A DNA stretch of 64,000 bases from Sophora flavescens (lineage: Eukaryota; Streptophyta; Magnoliopsida; Fabales; Fabaceae). The DNA lies in the NCBI GenBank assembly GCA_030762895.1, contig CM061068.1, positions 81,971,840 through 82,035,839 of the forward strand, read 5' to 3'. Both the position numbers and the translations under genes were made by a program. The notes below the pieces were generated by a model, which ran no database searches, was not told the origin of the DNA, and was given only the letters and a program-made list of their open reading frames with translations. Each line of letters begins with the position of its first letter. Position 1 is the stretch's first letter. Positions 47,025 through 58,760 of the stretch are shown one piece after another.

Positions 47025-48025
47025 CCCAGTCTCAGATGGAGGTGGGACGCGAGCTCGGTGGTTGACGGCGATGGATGCGTAGAGTGGCTGGGATCGTGTG
47101 ATTGTGACGATGGGAAGAACACGGTGGGTTGAGGCAGAGGTGCTCCGGTCCTGCGCGACGGAGATGGTGGAGGTGGCTGGCACGAGGAAAGTGGTGGCCA
47201 AGGGGAAGGATTTGTTATGTTGCTTTTGGTGTTTTGATTTTTGTTGTGGTGTTTAGATGGTGAAAGGGTTGGGTTCATGTTGTGTTTTTCTCTTCTTTTT
47301 TTTTTGTTGTGGTCTGCGTTTTTGTGTGGTGGCTGAGAGGAACAGGAAAATGATGGGTTATGTGTGTTTGAAATGTAAGAGGAAGAGGAGAGTGTTGGCT
47401 ATGATGGATTTATATTTTTGTTCTTCTCCTTCACCGTTTCATAAATTTCCTCTTCTCCCCTCTGTTTGGTGTATCTGTGAATGGCCTCCTCTCCCCATTT
47501 TCGTTTTCTTTATTGTTATTGTTCAATGTAATATATAGAAGAGCAAAAGGGAAGAAAACATTGGTCTTGCTGAGGGTGAAGACAAAAATGCAGAGGGTGG
47601 AACATTGTATGGGGAGCAAATCAGCTCTGCCCCCACCACTCTACTGGCTGGTGCAAGGGAAGGGATAGTGTTTCCCTTTTTTTCGGAAAAAAAGTGAAAG
47701 AAAACAAAAGAAGGGAGATAAAATATAAAGCTGATTTTCCTCTAATGGAAGAAGACAAAGCAAGAATGAAAAAAAAAGGACAAAGAATTAATATTTTATT
47801 TTTTTCAAACTAAAAAAAAAATCTGAAGCCCTTTTTTTTTTGGGATTTGGATAATTTGGATAATGGGCTTGCAACAACAAATAAAATTGGGCTACATCTA
47901 ATTCCATATTGTACCAAGAACAAAAAAAACATTTTTAGTTTTTTTTCATTTTTATATTTTTATATTTTTGTTTTCAAAAATATTAATTAAGAGAAAAAAT
48001 ACCCGAACAAAATTAGGCATTCACA

Positions 48026-48697
48026 ACACAGAAGACTTAGTTTGATTTTTTCAACAAGACATATTGATATCCATAAGTTGATTTCAATTTGTAAAAACTA
48101 ACATTTCAAGACATTTTGAAGAATCAACCATACAAGAAGAGCTCCAAAATCCTAGATGACTGGAAGTTCTCATGGCAGTGATGATATATCGTGAAAGCTA
48201 ACTCTTCAGTGAATCAATATGCTTCCTTGAGTGATCAATAATTGCCCTGAGTCCTAAGATAAAGCAGAACATGACTTTTCTAAACCATTTATTTATGAAC
48301 TAAAAAAGTAGAAATGGGAAGGGCTTGCTTAAATAAGAACTCTCCACATCCTTGAATAAAGTATTATACAGATTATTATCATAACTTTCAGCAGTTTTTT
48401 TTTAAACAAAACTTTCAGTAGTTATTCCCACAATATATATAACAACTCGTCAATTATTCTTAAACCACCAATACTATTTTCTTCTATCAATATTTGCAAT
48501 CCCAGAGAACTCAGCTAAGTGGCCTCCCAAATTGCATGCTACTGCTTCCAGCATGTTAAATGACTTAGGCTAATTCAAACTATTAAACCAATCAAGCCTT
48601 TTAAATTAATCTAAAACACACATAAGCCAAGAAAGGTAGAGTTTATTACTCAAAGGAATTCAAATTAAAACCAAATCTCTATTAACTACCATTTAAC
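48026..48697. other. Anonymous flank between Ogre-2 and the copia element
   Basis: AT-rich single-copy-looking DNA that continues, beyond the copia element, at 60376. No gene, RNA or repeat structure recognised. Bases 48693-48697 (TTAAC) are the left target copy of the copia element. Confidence 0.5.
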
Positions 48698-50338
48698 TGA
48701 AATAACCAAAGTTAACACAAGAAGGGGGGTTGAATTGTGTTTACCAATTTTTTCGGTTACTTAAAAAGATTTTCGCAGGCACAACAAGCAGAACTTAGAT
48801 TAGAGAAAATCAGATGAATGATACGTCTAATATTCAGACAGAATACACAAGCAAACATAGTAGAGTAAAACAGAGTTTGATATTCACAATACTAAGTCCC
48901 CAAGTTAAAAACTTGAAAAGAATAATACTTAAGCAAAATAAAGAGATAAGGGAAGAGGAATATCACTCAAGAGTTTTATACTGGTTCACCCTAAAATCCA
49001 CAAGGCTACATCCAGTTTCTTGGCAGCACCAAGTTTCCACTATAACTGAGTAAATTACAATACAAGTATTCTTTGCACACCTAGACTCTTTTGACTCAAC
49101 ACTCAAACAAGTATTCTTTGCACAGCTAGCCTCTTCAGGCTCAACACACAAGGAATATAAAGGTTTTGTGTAATTAATACAGCTTGCAAGTCTGTTAGAT
49201 CACACTCAAGGAGTGGAACAAATATGAAGTGTGAAAGACTGTGAATTAATATCAAATGATTGAAGGTGTATTCAATGAAAGAATGGAGAAGTTAATGAGG
49301 AGAGTAAATTCTTTTCACAGTGTTCTTAATGATATTCAACTTCTTGTTTTCATCTTCATTGTTTGATCCATTTAAAGGCTTCAATCAAGAGATCTGTTTA
49401 GACACAGCTTCAGAAAATGTGTTCTTTTGATTTGAGCTTCTGAGATACCGTTAATGCCAAAGAGTCGTTCTGTATAAACATTAAATATTTGGGAACGTTT
49501 AGCTTTGACAAGGTTGTCCAAGAGTACATTTTAATCTGAATCAGCTGTAATATCAGAGTAGGCAACAACAGGCTTCTTGTACTTGCAGCAGAGAGCTTTC
49601 CTCTTTTAGTGCAACAGTCAGTTCACTTCCAGAAAGCACTTTTACTATGTACTAAAACAGCTAAAAGGTTACTGTTGTGGTACGAAGATTGCGTGTTTAT
49701 TCCTTAAAACGTTGAAACAAATGTTCTTTATTCTTTATCCTTTGAGTTATTGTCCATAGGTCTTCGAGATCCTTAAGGAATGCATTTAATATGAATAAGA
49801 TGACTTTAACTTCATTTCTGACAAATTGACATTATACCAAAGTTGGAAAATCAGACGGGTGAGAAGTAATCAGAAATCAGACGAGTGCTCAAGCAGTCCA
49901 AAAACTAGACGGGTGATCATGCAGTCCAAAGCTAGACGGGTGATCATGTAGTCCAAAACTAGACGGGTGATCATCTAGTCCAAAACTAGACGGGTACTAG
50001 CTTATTCCAAAAATCAGACGGGTGGTCAACTGAGTCTGTTTCAGACAGATGCTTCTTGCCACGTCATCAAGTAAAATCAGATTTTGATAGCACGTTGACT
50101 TGGTCTTTGACTAAAAAGAAGACGAGTGGTTTTCAGACAGGTTTTATAAACTGAGCTCTACTGAAAATCATACGAGTCAGAAAGTAGACGAGTGACCTTA
50201 AATCTGATTTTCTGCACACTTATCATATTTGTCAGTAATTTCATAAGATTCAATATTACCATACTTAATCTATTTGGAATTATCAAAATTTAGAGAATTT
50301 ACACATTGAATGTGTTTGAGACTTATGAGGTCTAAACA
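48698..50338 (-). repeat. Copia 3' LTR with ~28-bp repeats
   Basis: 1641 bases. Between about 49850 and 50035 there are seven units built on AGACGGGTGATCATGTAGTC with CAAAACT linkers; they lie about 300-490 bases from the LTR start in element orientation, i.e. in U3. Two 50-bp copies of an AAGTATTCTTTGCACA(C/G)CTAG block lie at 49065-49150. The PPT (element strand AAAAATGGGGAGAA) is at 50339-50352. Confidence 0.88.
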
Positions 50339-50745
50339 TTCTCCCCATTTTTGATGATGACAAATAAATTTTCTGATTTTATTGAACATCAAAAAGCAAT
50401 AAGAGAAATTTCAGAAGATATATTTTTTAATGCTCCACCTTAGTTTATGCATCAGATAAACAAATATTTAGAGCAAATTGTATCAGACCAACCATAACTT
50501 TTGTAACAGAAAAACACAAAGTTAGAACTAATTTTCTTATTTTTCTATTATATTTTCTATTTTCCTCCCCTTTTTGGTATCAATAAAAAAGTAAGACAGA
50601 TATATTAAGACAAATAGCCAAAAGAAATACCAAAAAAAAAAATTCATTTCATATAAGCAGAGTCAGAAGTGTTACAAGTGATAGACATCACTGACTAGTA
50701 CATTGCATGACTCAAGAGGAAATAAAAAAGGCTAAGTCCTAAGAT

Positions 50746-53101
50746 CTAAGAACTAGAGCCTCCTTGGCTTTTGAAGAAAGCTTGCATCATCTTCTGCATT
50801 GCTTGATGCCGAGCTAACATCTGAGCTTGAAATGCAGCTTGCTGAGCAATTGCTTCATCCTGTCTTTGAATGACAGTTTGCAAACTTGAAGACATTTCAT
50901 CTAGCCTCTGATGGGCAGCAGGATCATAAGCAACTACAACAGTAGAATCGGTTGTAGCCATTGCAGTTGCAGATGCGGATGGAGGAGGTGGATTAGAAGG
51001 GGGAGTAGGAGGTAACTCTTCAATAATAATGTGGTCCTCGGGCTGAGGGTCTGGAAAAACATTGATTTTAAAAATTGAAGGGGAAAAAGCTAGAGCCATA
51101 TTTCCAGTAGATGTCTCTGACTTTTAGAAACTTGTGATGGGTCTCTGTAGTGAACAACCTCAGTCTGGATTTGCATTTGTTGTCATTGAGCTTGATCAGA
51201 CAGAATTGTTGATCTCCATGCAAGTCAATGACCTTTTACTTTCCTTTCAAGGCCATGGAGTCAGGCATTACTTTGAGCTTAGTAGAGGGTCTCTTGAAGA
51301 TGTGAGGATTGGAGAGCCATTTGTTTACTGGTTTTTGTTTTTTGGCAAGCTTAATAAGTTGGCTTTCAGCTTCAAGTGAAGCAATGACATCCAAGTCTTT
51401 GCTGTTGAGAAATTTTGAGCAAGACTCATCTGTGATAGAGAAGGAAGTGGTTCTGGAAGATAGGTGATATGGAGGTAAAGTGGCTAAAGGGAGTGGGTTA
51501 TGTCTTGTTTCATAGAATAAATCTGGAAAGATTATTCTCAGAGGAACTTGGTTCTGGTTTCTGATGTAATCAGGGATTTGTATTTTGGGTGAAGGTGGAG
51601 AAGTGGGATTGTCAAAATAATCAAAGTAATTGACATCTGTAATGAGAAGAATGTCAGAATGATGAGATGTTTGTAGTGTGGAAGTATTAGACATGTGAGT
51701 TTCTGATATGGTAGGATTAGGTTCAGAAGAGTGATGGATGGGTGATGTGTTTGAAGAAGCTGGAATTTTTGGAGAAGAAGGTGGAGTAGGGGTGTTTTGT
51801 TGTGGTTGAGGTGATGGTGTTCTTTGTAGTGGTGGTGTTGGTGCTCTATATGGAGACAGTGGTAATGGTGATGATGGTTGTGGGATGGAGGTTGTTGTGG
51901 CTGTTGGTTGAGGTTGAAATGATGATTCTCTTTGAGGTGAGGGTGATGGTGATGGAATAGAAGGTAATACCAATTTTCTTCTTGTCACAGTGGTCCTCTT
52001 TTTGTTAGGGATCACTATCTCTTCTTATTGAGACTCCCCCTCGGCTTGCACTGCTCTCTTCCTCTTGAAGAATGTTGTTAAACTAGGTGCAGTAGGAGCA
52101 GAAGCAGCAACTTGCTCAGAGGATTCAGCAACAGGCTCAACAACCTGAGAGACATCAGCACCATCTTGAAACATAGAAGCTTCAGCAGTTGAGAGAGTAA
52201 CTTTCCTCTTCTTCCTTTGAAGTTGAGACCTTTCTTCTTCAACAGGTTCCTCAAAAGGTTCGGTCTTAACTACTGGAATGCTCAGTCATTCACTACAAGG
52301 TGCAGCAGAGGAAGATGCTTCAACAGTTGAAGGTTCTGCAATTGGTTGAAGTTGAATTTTCATCAAAGACAGGGTCTTTGAAGTTATCTCTGTGCAGAGA
52401 TCAGCATGGAAAGCTTGTGACATGTTGTTCAAAGAGTTGGCTATGAAGATTCTTGTCAGAAGCATGCAATAGGGATATCCACCCTTGCACTTCCCTTTAA
52501 CAGTTTTCAGCATGTGTCTAAAAATTAAATCTATAATATCTATCTTGATTCTTTGGACTAAGTGGTAGATAGAAAATTTTTCTATCTTACTCACATGATC
52601 CCTATAGCCAGTTTTAGATATCACACAGTTAATTAGAAGAACATGAAGAAATCTTGCCTTTGGAGTTAAGAACTTTGAATCAAAGTCCTTTGGCTTGGGA
52701 ACTCTATACAGTACAAGGTTCACATCTGCCTCGCCACCTTGATTCTTCACCCAGCTTTTGTCGTATCCCGCTCCTTCTCTAGGGCACTTAGTCACTTCAG
52801 CGAGTGACTCATTGGTGATGAAGACATGGCCTTCATCAACATCACCAGAGATCATGAAGGTTGTGCTGTCCTTGGTGACTTTAGAGTTTTTCCAGAAGTC
52901 CCTTACCAAGGAAGGATAGACATCTTCAATAATCTGGAAGAATGGTAGCCATCCAACATGCGCGATTTCTGGCTTGACATCTAGTCCTTTGTTCTTCAAC
53001 TCAGAGAAGTTAGGGATCCTTCCAGGATGCACTTTCTTTAGTTCTGTTAAAGAAAGTCTGGATCTTTCAGGAACATCTTCAAGAAAATTTTTGGGTGCCA
53101 T
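50746..53101 (-). pseudogene. SIRE-type env-like ORF (broken)
   Basis: Lies between RNase H and the 3' LTR, where SIRE-type elements carry an extra ORF termed env-like. A good start is ATG at 53101 (MAPKNFLEDVPERSRLSL). The first 270 residues form a globular domain like the plant-transposon protein domain found in such ORFs (VGWLPFFQIIEDVYPSLV, KFLTPKARFLHVLLINCVI, CMLLTRIFIANSL). A basic, Ser/Thr-rich part follows in the same frame after a stop at 52286-52288. A Pro/Ser-rich stretch (52015-51236) and, after a frame change, a Gln/Met-rich coiled coil (51099-50746) complete it. No signal peptide or clear membrane anchor is evident, so envelope function is not supported. Confidence 0.75.
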
Positions 53102-53296
53102 TGTTTCTGAGGAGAAGATTTTTAGGGTTTGGAAAGGAAGGGTTTCGAAGAGATGAAGACGAAGAGAGTTCATAGAGAGATTGTGGCCAAGAGACTTTGA
53201 GTGGGTAGTTTTGAAACGACACGAATACCTTTTGTTAAAACACTTGAGTGTTTTTTGTGTTGGGAAAGAGGAGAGAGAGATTATTGCTATAAACAA

Positions 53297-53632
53297 CAAT
53301 AAATTTTGAAGAGACAGTTGTAAATTAAATGAAACGTTTTTCAGAAAAGGAGGAAAAAAGAATACAATGTACACGTGTCTCAGTCAGGGTTTAGTATTGA
53401 GTGCTTTTAGCCACATCATCAGACGCTTAGCTTAAAATAGACGAGTCAAACAGATATAAAAGAACAATAAATTTTGAAGAGACAGTTGTAAATTAAATGA
53501 AACGTTTTTCAGAAAAGGAGGAAAAAAGAATACAATGTACACGTGTCTCAGTCAGGGTTTAGTATTGAGTGCTTTTAGCCACATCATCAGACGCTTAGCT
53601 TAAAATAGACGAGTCAAACAGATATAAAATTT
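53297..53632. repeat. Perfect 168-bp tandem duplication
   Basis: 53297-53464 and 53465-53632 read the same apart from the last few bases, where copy two runs into downstream sequence. It lies between RNase H and the env-like ORF. Absence of visible differences indicates a recent event or an assembly duplication. Confidence 0.9.
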
Positions 53633-54746
53633 AGACAGGTAAAATTTTCAGACATATCAGCAAGCACTCATTCAGACACATTATGCATATTAAGATTCCT
53701 TCTGATAAAAACAAATATATCTTCACTTAAGGGTTTTGTAAAGATATCTGCCCACTGATATTCAGTGGTTACAAACTTAATTTCAAAAACACCCTTTTGA
53801 ACATAATCTCTAATAAAATGATGCTTAATTTCTATACGTTTTGCTCTAGAATGCTGTATGGGATTCTTAGACAGATTAATAGCACTAGTATTATCACACC
53901 AAACATGTATATTATGCTCAAACATTGAATAATCCTCAAGTTGATATTTTACCCAATGCAGTTATGAACAACAACTGGCTGTGATATATACTCAGCTTCA
54001 GCAGTTGATAGAGCAATGGTACTTTGTCTTTTGCTTGACCAGGAGATCATATTTGCTCCAATGAAGTGACATCCTCCACTAGTACTTTTTCTATCAATTC
54101 TATCTCCATCAAAATCAGCATCACATAATCCAGCTAACCTGAAATCTTCAGCTTTCTTATATAATAGACCAATGTTAGTGGTTCCAATCAATTATATCTG
54201 AAAATTCTTTTAACAACCTTATGGTGAGATTCTTTAGGGTCTGATTGAAATCTAGCACAAAGATAAACACTGAATTGAATATCAGGTCTGCTAGAAGTTA
54301 AATATAGAAGAGATCCAATCATACCTCGATAGACAGTTTGGTCTACCTTTTTACCTTCCTCATCCTTGTTTAGAACAATTGATGGATGCATAGGAGTACT
54401 CATAGGCTTTGAGTTTTCCATTTTGTACTTTTTCAGAAGTTCGTTGGTGTACTTCTGTTGAAGAATATATATTCCATCACTTGTATGTTTTATTTGAAGA
54501 CCAAGGAAGAACTTCAGCTCTCCCATCATGCTCATTTCAAATTCATTCTGCATCAACTCAGAGAACTCTTTGCAGAGTTTTTCATTAGTAGCACCAAATA
54601 TAATATCATCAACATAAATCTGTACTACTATGAAGTCTTTCTTTGAGCATTTCTTAAAAAGTTTAGTGTCTACTTTTCCTCTAATGAAATTATTTTCCAT
54701 TATATATGTGCTTAGCCTATCATACCAAGCTCTTGGAGCTTGTTTG

Positions 54747-55154
54747 TGTAACATCCCTGACTGCTCTATGGATTGACGACTGACCCCACAGACCAACACG
54801 GGTTTTTTCAGCGTGCTTTGTCCTCACTCACATGCTTCTTGGGAAAACTTCCCAGGAGGTCACCCATCCCATAATTGCTCCAAGTCAAGCATGCTTAACT
54901 GTGGAGTTCTTAAGTGATGGGCTCCCGAAAAGAAGATGCATCTTGTTGATATGGGTAGTACTAATCAATTCTTATAAGTCATTCTCAACTGTATAGTCCC
55001 ATACCTACACAGTCTCAGGATCCCTCTCATTCAGGTTGTGTAATCGGTTCATTCAGGTGCCCCTCCGCCTCGAAGCCTGCCAGGAGTCGCTCCTTGTCCG
55101 TACCTTCTTGCACTGACGACCACTCCCCGCCCTCGCCGGCACCCGGGTGTTACA
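54747..55154 (-). mobile_element. Cassandra-like solo LTR with 5S rRNA homology
   Basis: 408 bases, TGTAACATCC...GGGTGTTACA, with inverted terminal bases and a perfect 5-bp duplication GTTTG (54742-54746 and 55155-55159). The minus strand of about 54842-54950 resembles plant 5S rRNA, including AACTCCACAGTTAAGCATGC and GATGGGTGACCTCCTGGGAA. LTRs carrying such 5S sequence define Cassandra TRIMs, which use RNA polymerase III type promoters. Only one LTR and no PBS or PPT are present, so it is a solo LTR. It is longer than the LTRs I recall for Cassandra. Confidence 0.88.
54842..54950 (-). ncRNA. 5S rRNA-derived segment in the Cassandra-like LTR
   Basis: Carries the internal promoter-like parts of plant 5S rRNA (TTAAGCATGCTTG for box A, then GGGATGGGTGACCTCC for box C), with the middle part diverged. 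It is not a functional 5S gene; the termini do not match. Confidence 0.75.
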
Positions 55155-55698
55155 GTTTGAGTGCATATAAAGCTTTCTTAAGATTATAGACATGGTGATG
55201 ATTTTCAGAGTCCTCAAAACCAGGAGGTTGCTTCACATACACTTCTTCCTCAATTATTCCATTTTGGAATGCACTTTTAACATCCATTTGATAAAGAGTT
55301 ATATCACGTTGAGCAGCATACGACATGAGAATTCTAATTGCTTCTAATCTAGCTACAGGTGCAAAAGTTTCGGTAAAATCAATACCTTCTTGTTGAATAC
55401 AACCTTGAGCAAATAATCTTGCTTTGTTTCTTACCACTTTTCCATCTTCATCCAGTTTGTTTCTAAATACCCATATGGTTCCAATAACAGATTTCTCCTT
55501 GGGTTTAGAAACTAGAGTCCAAACATCATTTCTCTTTAACTGATTTAGTTCTTCTTGCATGGCTAGAATCCAGCTTTCATCTTGCAAGGCTTCTTCAATC
55601 TTTTTGGGTTCCAAATCTAATATGAAGGCCATGTTGTTGTTTTCTTTGAAAGCAGATCTGGTTCTAACTCCTTGAGATGGACTTCCAATAATAAGATC

Positions 55699-56777
55699 TT
55701 ATGGATGATAGGTCTTGAATTTCCAATCTTTCTTTAAATTATGAGTTTCTGACGCATCATCGTTTGTCTGAATTTCAGACACTTCTACTTTTGGCTTGTC
55801 TGAAGATTCTTCCACTGCATGATTAAGGTCAATACCTGCAACATCCTCTTCTAGATCTGATAGTTCCCTACCAGTATTCAAACCATCATTAAACTTTACA
55901 TGAATTGATTCTTCTACAACAAAAGTTCTAGATTTAAAGATTCTAAAACCTTTAGACATTTCAGAATATCCAATGAATATGCCTTTATCTACTTTTGAGT
56001 CAGATTTGCCAAGATGATCTTTTGTATTAAGAATATAACATTCACATCCAAATGCATGAAAATATGATATGTTGGGTTTTCTACCTTTCCACAATTCATA
56101 AGGAGTCTTATTTAGGATAGGTCTAATCAGTATTCTGTTTTGAACATAACAAGCAGTGTTAATGGCTTCTACCCAGAAGTACTTAGGAAGATTATTTTCA
56201 TTTAGCATTGTTCTTCCCATCTCTTGAAGAGATCTGTTCTTTCTCTCAACCACTCCATTTTGATGTGGAGTTCTAGGTGCATAGAAATTATGAGAAATAC
56301 CATTTTCCTCACAGAACAGTTTGAACTGCTCATTTTCAAATTCTCCTCCATGATCACTTCTAATAGAAAAAATACAGAAACCTTGCTCATTCTGTACTCT
56401 CTTACTAAATACTGTAAAGACCTTATAAGACTCATCCTTGTGGGTTAAGAATAGCACCCATGTAAATCTAGAATAGTCATCAACTATGATAAAATCATAT
56501 TTCTTTCCACCTAGGCTAGCTACACTGACTGGTCCAAATAGATCCATGTGTAACAGTTGCAAAGGTCTAGAGTAAGTGACTTCTTTCTTAGATTTGAAAC
56601 TTGATTTTACTTGTTTACCTCTCTGAAATGCTTCACACGGAATATCTTTCTTAAAGGAAATATCAGGCAATCATCTCAAAAGGTTATGCTTTTTCAATTT
56701 AGAAATTTGTTTCATACTAACATGTCCTAGTTTTTTATGCCATAGCCACTTTTCATCCTCTTTAGACATAAAGCATG
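55699..56777 (-). pseudogene. Copia integrase with GAG-pre-integrase region
   Basis: The zinc-binding HHCC region begins at about 56760 (WLWHKKLGHVSMKQI) with a TGA, where family members usually have Trp, just before 56670. The CxxC half reads CEAFQRGK, so one Cys is replaced by Phe. The core has D (LLHMDLFGPV), D (SDHGGEFEN) and E (HQNGVVERKNR), in 56670-55699 with no stop. C-terminal part: FHAFGCECYILN, GIFIGYS. Confidence 0.85.
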
Positions 56778-57531
56778 TTACACTTTGATCCGAAAGTTCA
56801 GACAGGTCAATCTTATATAGATTGTTTTGCCTTTTAACTGAACAGAGGGTCTTTCCACTATTGTCACATGTCCACCTTTCTTAGGTTGGAGGTCTAGGAA
56901 CATAGACCTTTCTCCTGTCATGTGTCGCGAGCATCCACTTTCCAGGTACCATGACAGGTGTTTCTTTTGTCCTGTTAAGTAGGTCTGCAACAGAAATGAT
57001 CATGGACTTAAGTACCCATACTTTCTTGGGTCACTTTCTGTTAGTATAAGGAGTCTGTGAAGACTTCTTTCTCTTTTTGTAAATACACTTAGATGTGATA
57101 TGTCCAGTTTTTCCAAAGCATGTGCATATAGGTTTATTTGATACAGATTTGAAAATTATTTTTGAGAACTTTGTTGATCCTTTATGATGTTCTTGACTGG
57201 AATATCCTATTCCTTCTTTGTTAAGGGAGTGCCTCTGACTTGCCAAAAGTTTAGTCAGTTTATCTCTACCATTAACAAATTTGTCAAGATCTATGGTGAG
57301 CTCTTCTACTTTCTGTTGAAGTTTATTAATTTCTTCAGAAGGTAGAGTTTCAACTGAGATCTCAGCTTTAGAATTTTCAGTCTTAAGCATACTATTTTCT
57401 TCAGCTAACTTTTCACACTCTTGATATTTCTGTGTATACTCATTTGAGAGTTTAACATATTGTCTCTTGAGGGATTTGAAAGCTTTAGACATATAGTTGG
57501 ATTCTTCCAACAAGTCAATCATAGGCATCAT
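56778..57531 (-). pseudogene. Copia Gag C-terminus and protease
   Basis: 57531-57031 is a coiled coil followed by a second zinc knuckle (CTCFGKTGHITSKC, C-X2-C-X4-H-X4-C). 56990-56778 has the protease strand WYLESGCSRHMTG: the catalytic Asp of the usual D-S-G is Glu here, which would inactivate it. Two frames. Confidence 0.8.
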
Positions 57532-58703
57532 TCAATTTCTCAAGTTCAGAATGTACCTCAGTGTCTGATTCAGAGTCATTATCTGCCATAAAGCAGAGAT
57601 TTGCTTCAAGCTCCCCTCTTTCATTTTCAGTGGAGCTTCCATCAAGATCTTCCCAAGTGGCCATCATTCCTTTCTTCTTTTTGTTGAAGAACTTCTTAGG
57701 AGATTGCTTCTTGAGATGAGGGCATTCTACTTTGATATGACCAGGCTTCTTACATTCATAACACACAATGGCATTCTTGTCATGAGATCCACCATCTTTA
57801 TTTTTCTTTGTTGAAGCACCTGAAAGGTTTGTCCTTTCTGAAGTTTCTTTTCTTCCAAAGCTTTTTCATTTTTCTAGTGAAAAGAGAGAGTTCATCATCT
57901 TCATCATCTGAATCATCTTCATTGGATTCCTCATATTCCTCTGAAGATTCATCATCTTTGAGAGCTTTTGATGAGGTTCCTCTAGATGATTTCTTGTCAG
58001 CTTTGAGGGCAATGGATTTGTTTTTCTTTCCATTGTTTTCTTCAATCGGCTCTTGTTCATAGATTTGAAGAGTGCCAAGAAGCTCATCTAGCTTCATTAT
58101 TGTTAAGTCTTTGGCCTGAGATACAGGAGTCACAAGTGGTCTCCATTGCTTTGGAAGACTTCTGAGAATCTTTTGAACGTGGTCCTCAGTCTTGTAAACT
58201 TTTCCCAGTGATTTAAGTCCATTGGTTATGGTTTGAAATCTTCCATACATTTGGCCAATAGTTTCTCCTTCCTCCATTTTAAATAGCTCATACTTTTCGA
58301 CCAACATGCTGACTTTGGTCTCTTTGACTTTGCTGGTTCCTTCGTGAGCAACCGCTAGTGAATCCCACATTTCTTTTACAGGGTCACGAGCACACACTTT
58401 TTCAAATTCTTCTCTGCTCAGGGCGCACATGATTGCATATCTAGCCTTGGCATTTGACTGCCACTTTGTCTTTTTCTCAGAGGTCATGTTAGCTTTAGGA
58501 ACTTCATCTCCATTGTCATCTTTAGGGACAAAGGGGTCTTCTTCAATGAGATCCCAAAGATCAGAGTTAGTGGACTGTAAGAACGACTTCAACTTTTCTT
58601 TCCAGTAAATGCAGTCCTCTCCATTGAAGTAAGGAGGTCTCGACATTGAGGATCCTTCTCCATCATGGTACTTGCTTGTGCTAGCTTCTCCTGCCATCTC
58701 CAA
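57515..58703 (-). pseudogene. Copia Gag (UBN2-type)
   Basis: Starts MEMAGEASTSKYHDGEG (58703), then the N-terminal PPYFNGEDCIYWKEKLKSFL and the Gag fold (MCALSREEFEKV, EMWDSLAVAHEGTSKVKE, QILRSL-like, EEGETIGQMYGRFQTI). An acidic and basic tail ends near 57798. After a frame change, 57766-57515 has the first zinc knuckle (CYECKKPGHIKVECPH). Start placed at the ATG, 58 bases after the LTR/PBS. Confidence 0.85.
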
Positions 58704-58744
58704 GATCTTTTCCTCTACACTGTTAAGTGCTCAATCCAGAAGCT

Positions 58745-58758
58745 GCGCTCTAGTACCA
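58745..58758 (-). other. Copia primer binding site
   Basis: Two bases from the LTR the element strand reads TGGTACTAGAGCG, close to TGGTATCAGAGC, the initiator tRNA-Met site of most copia elements; two bases are changed. Confidence 0.7.
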
Positions 58759-58760
58759 AC

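Larger units (their letters stand above)
35613..48025 (-). repeat. Ogre-2 5' LTR, in three pieces
   Basis: LTR sequence occupies 35613-36122, 41549-42162 and 47030-48025 (about 2.1 kb); the two gaps are later insertions. It starts TGTCGAGACC and ends GCATTCACA. It lacks the triplicated block of the Ogre-1 LTR and is more diverged, so Ogre-2 is older or of another subfamily. A GC-rich patch at 47030-47200 corresponds to the CpG-rich patch of the Ogre-1 LTR. The bases after the end (ACACA) are the expected right target-site copy; the left copy is outside the window. Confidence 0.82.
53668..55632 (-). pseudogene. Copia reverse transcriptase and RNase H, split by an insertion
   Basis: 55632-55150 has the N-terminal RT (MAFILDLEPKKIEEALQDE, RNKARLFAQGC, FAPVARLEAIR, MDVKSAFQNG) and stops at KALYALK where the solo LTR enters. 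54799-54188 resumes at QAPRAWYDRL with the catalytic YVDDIIFG and FEMSMMGELKFFLG. RNase H follows in 54191-53949 (CDADFDGDRIDRKSTSGG, STAEAEYI) and 53925-53668 (CDNTSAINLSKNP, ADIFTKPL), in two further frames. Catalytic motifs are intact apart from frames. Confidence 0.88.

Noticed and set aside
47030..47680. Small ORFs suggesting a host gene between element C and the copia element
   Set aside because: The stretch aligns with the inner part of the Ogre LTR (GC-rich patch, then a CTGGCTGGTGCAAGGG-type block), so it is LTR sequence.
53102..53374. Upstream extension of the env-like ORF with a hydrophobic start as a signal peptide
   Set aside because: The hydrophobic residues come from A/T-rich sequence overlapping the 168-bp duplication; the better start is the ATG at 53101 followed by typical protein sequence.
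54842..54950. A functional 5S rRNA gene
   Set aside because: Only part of the 5S sequence matches, the ends are diverged, and it lies within an LTR with its own target-site duplication.
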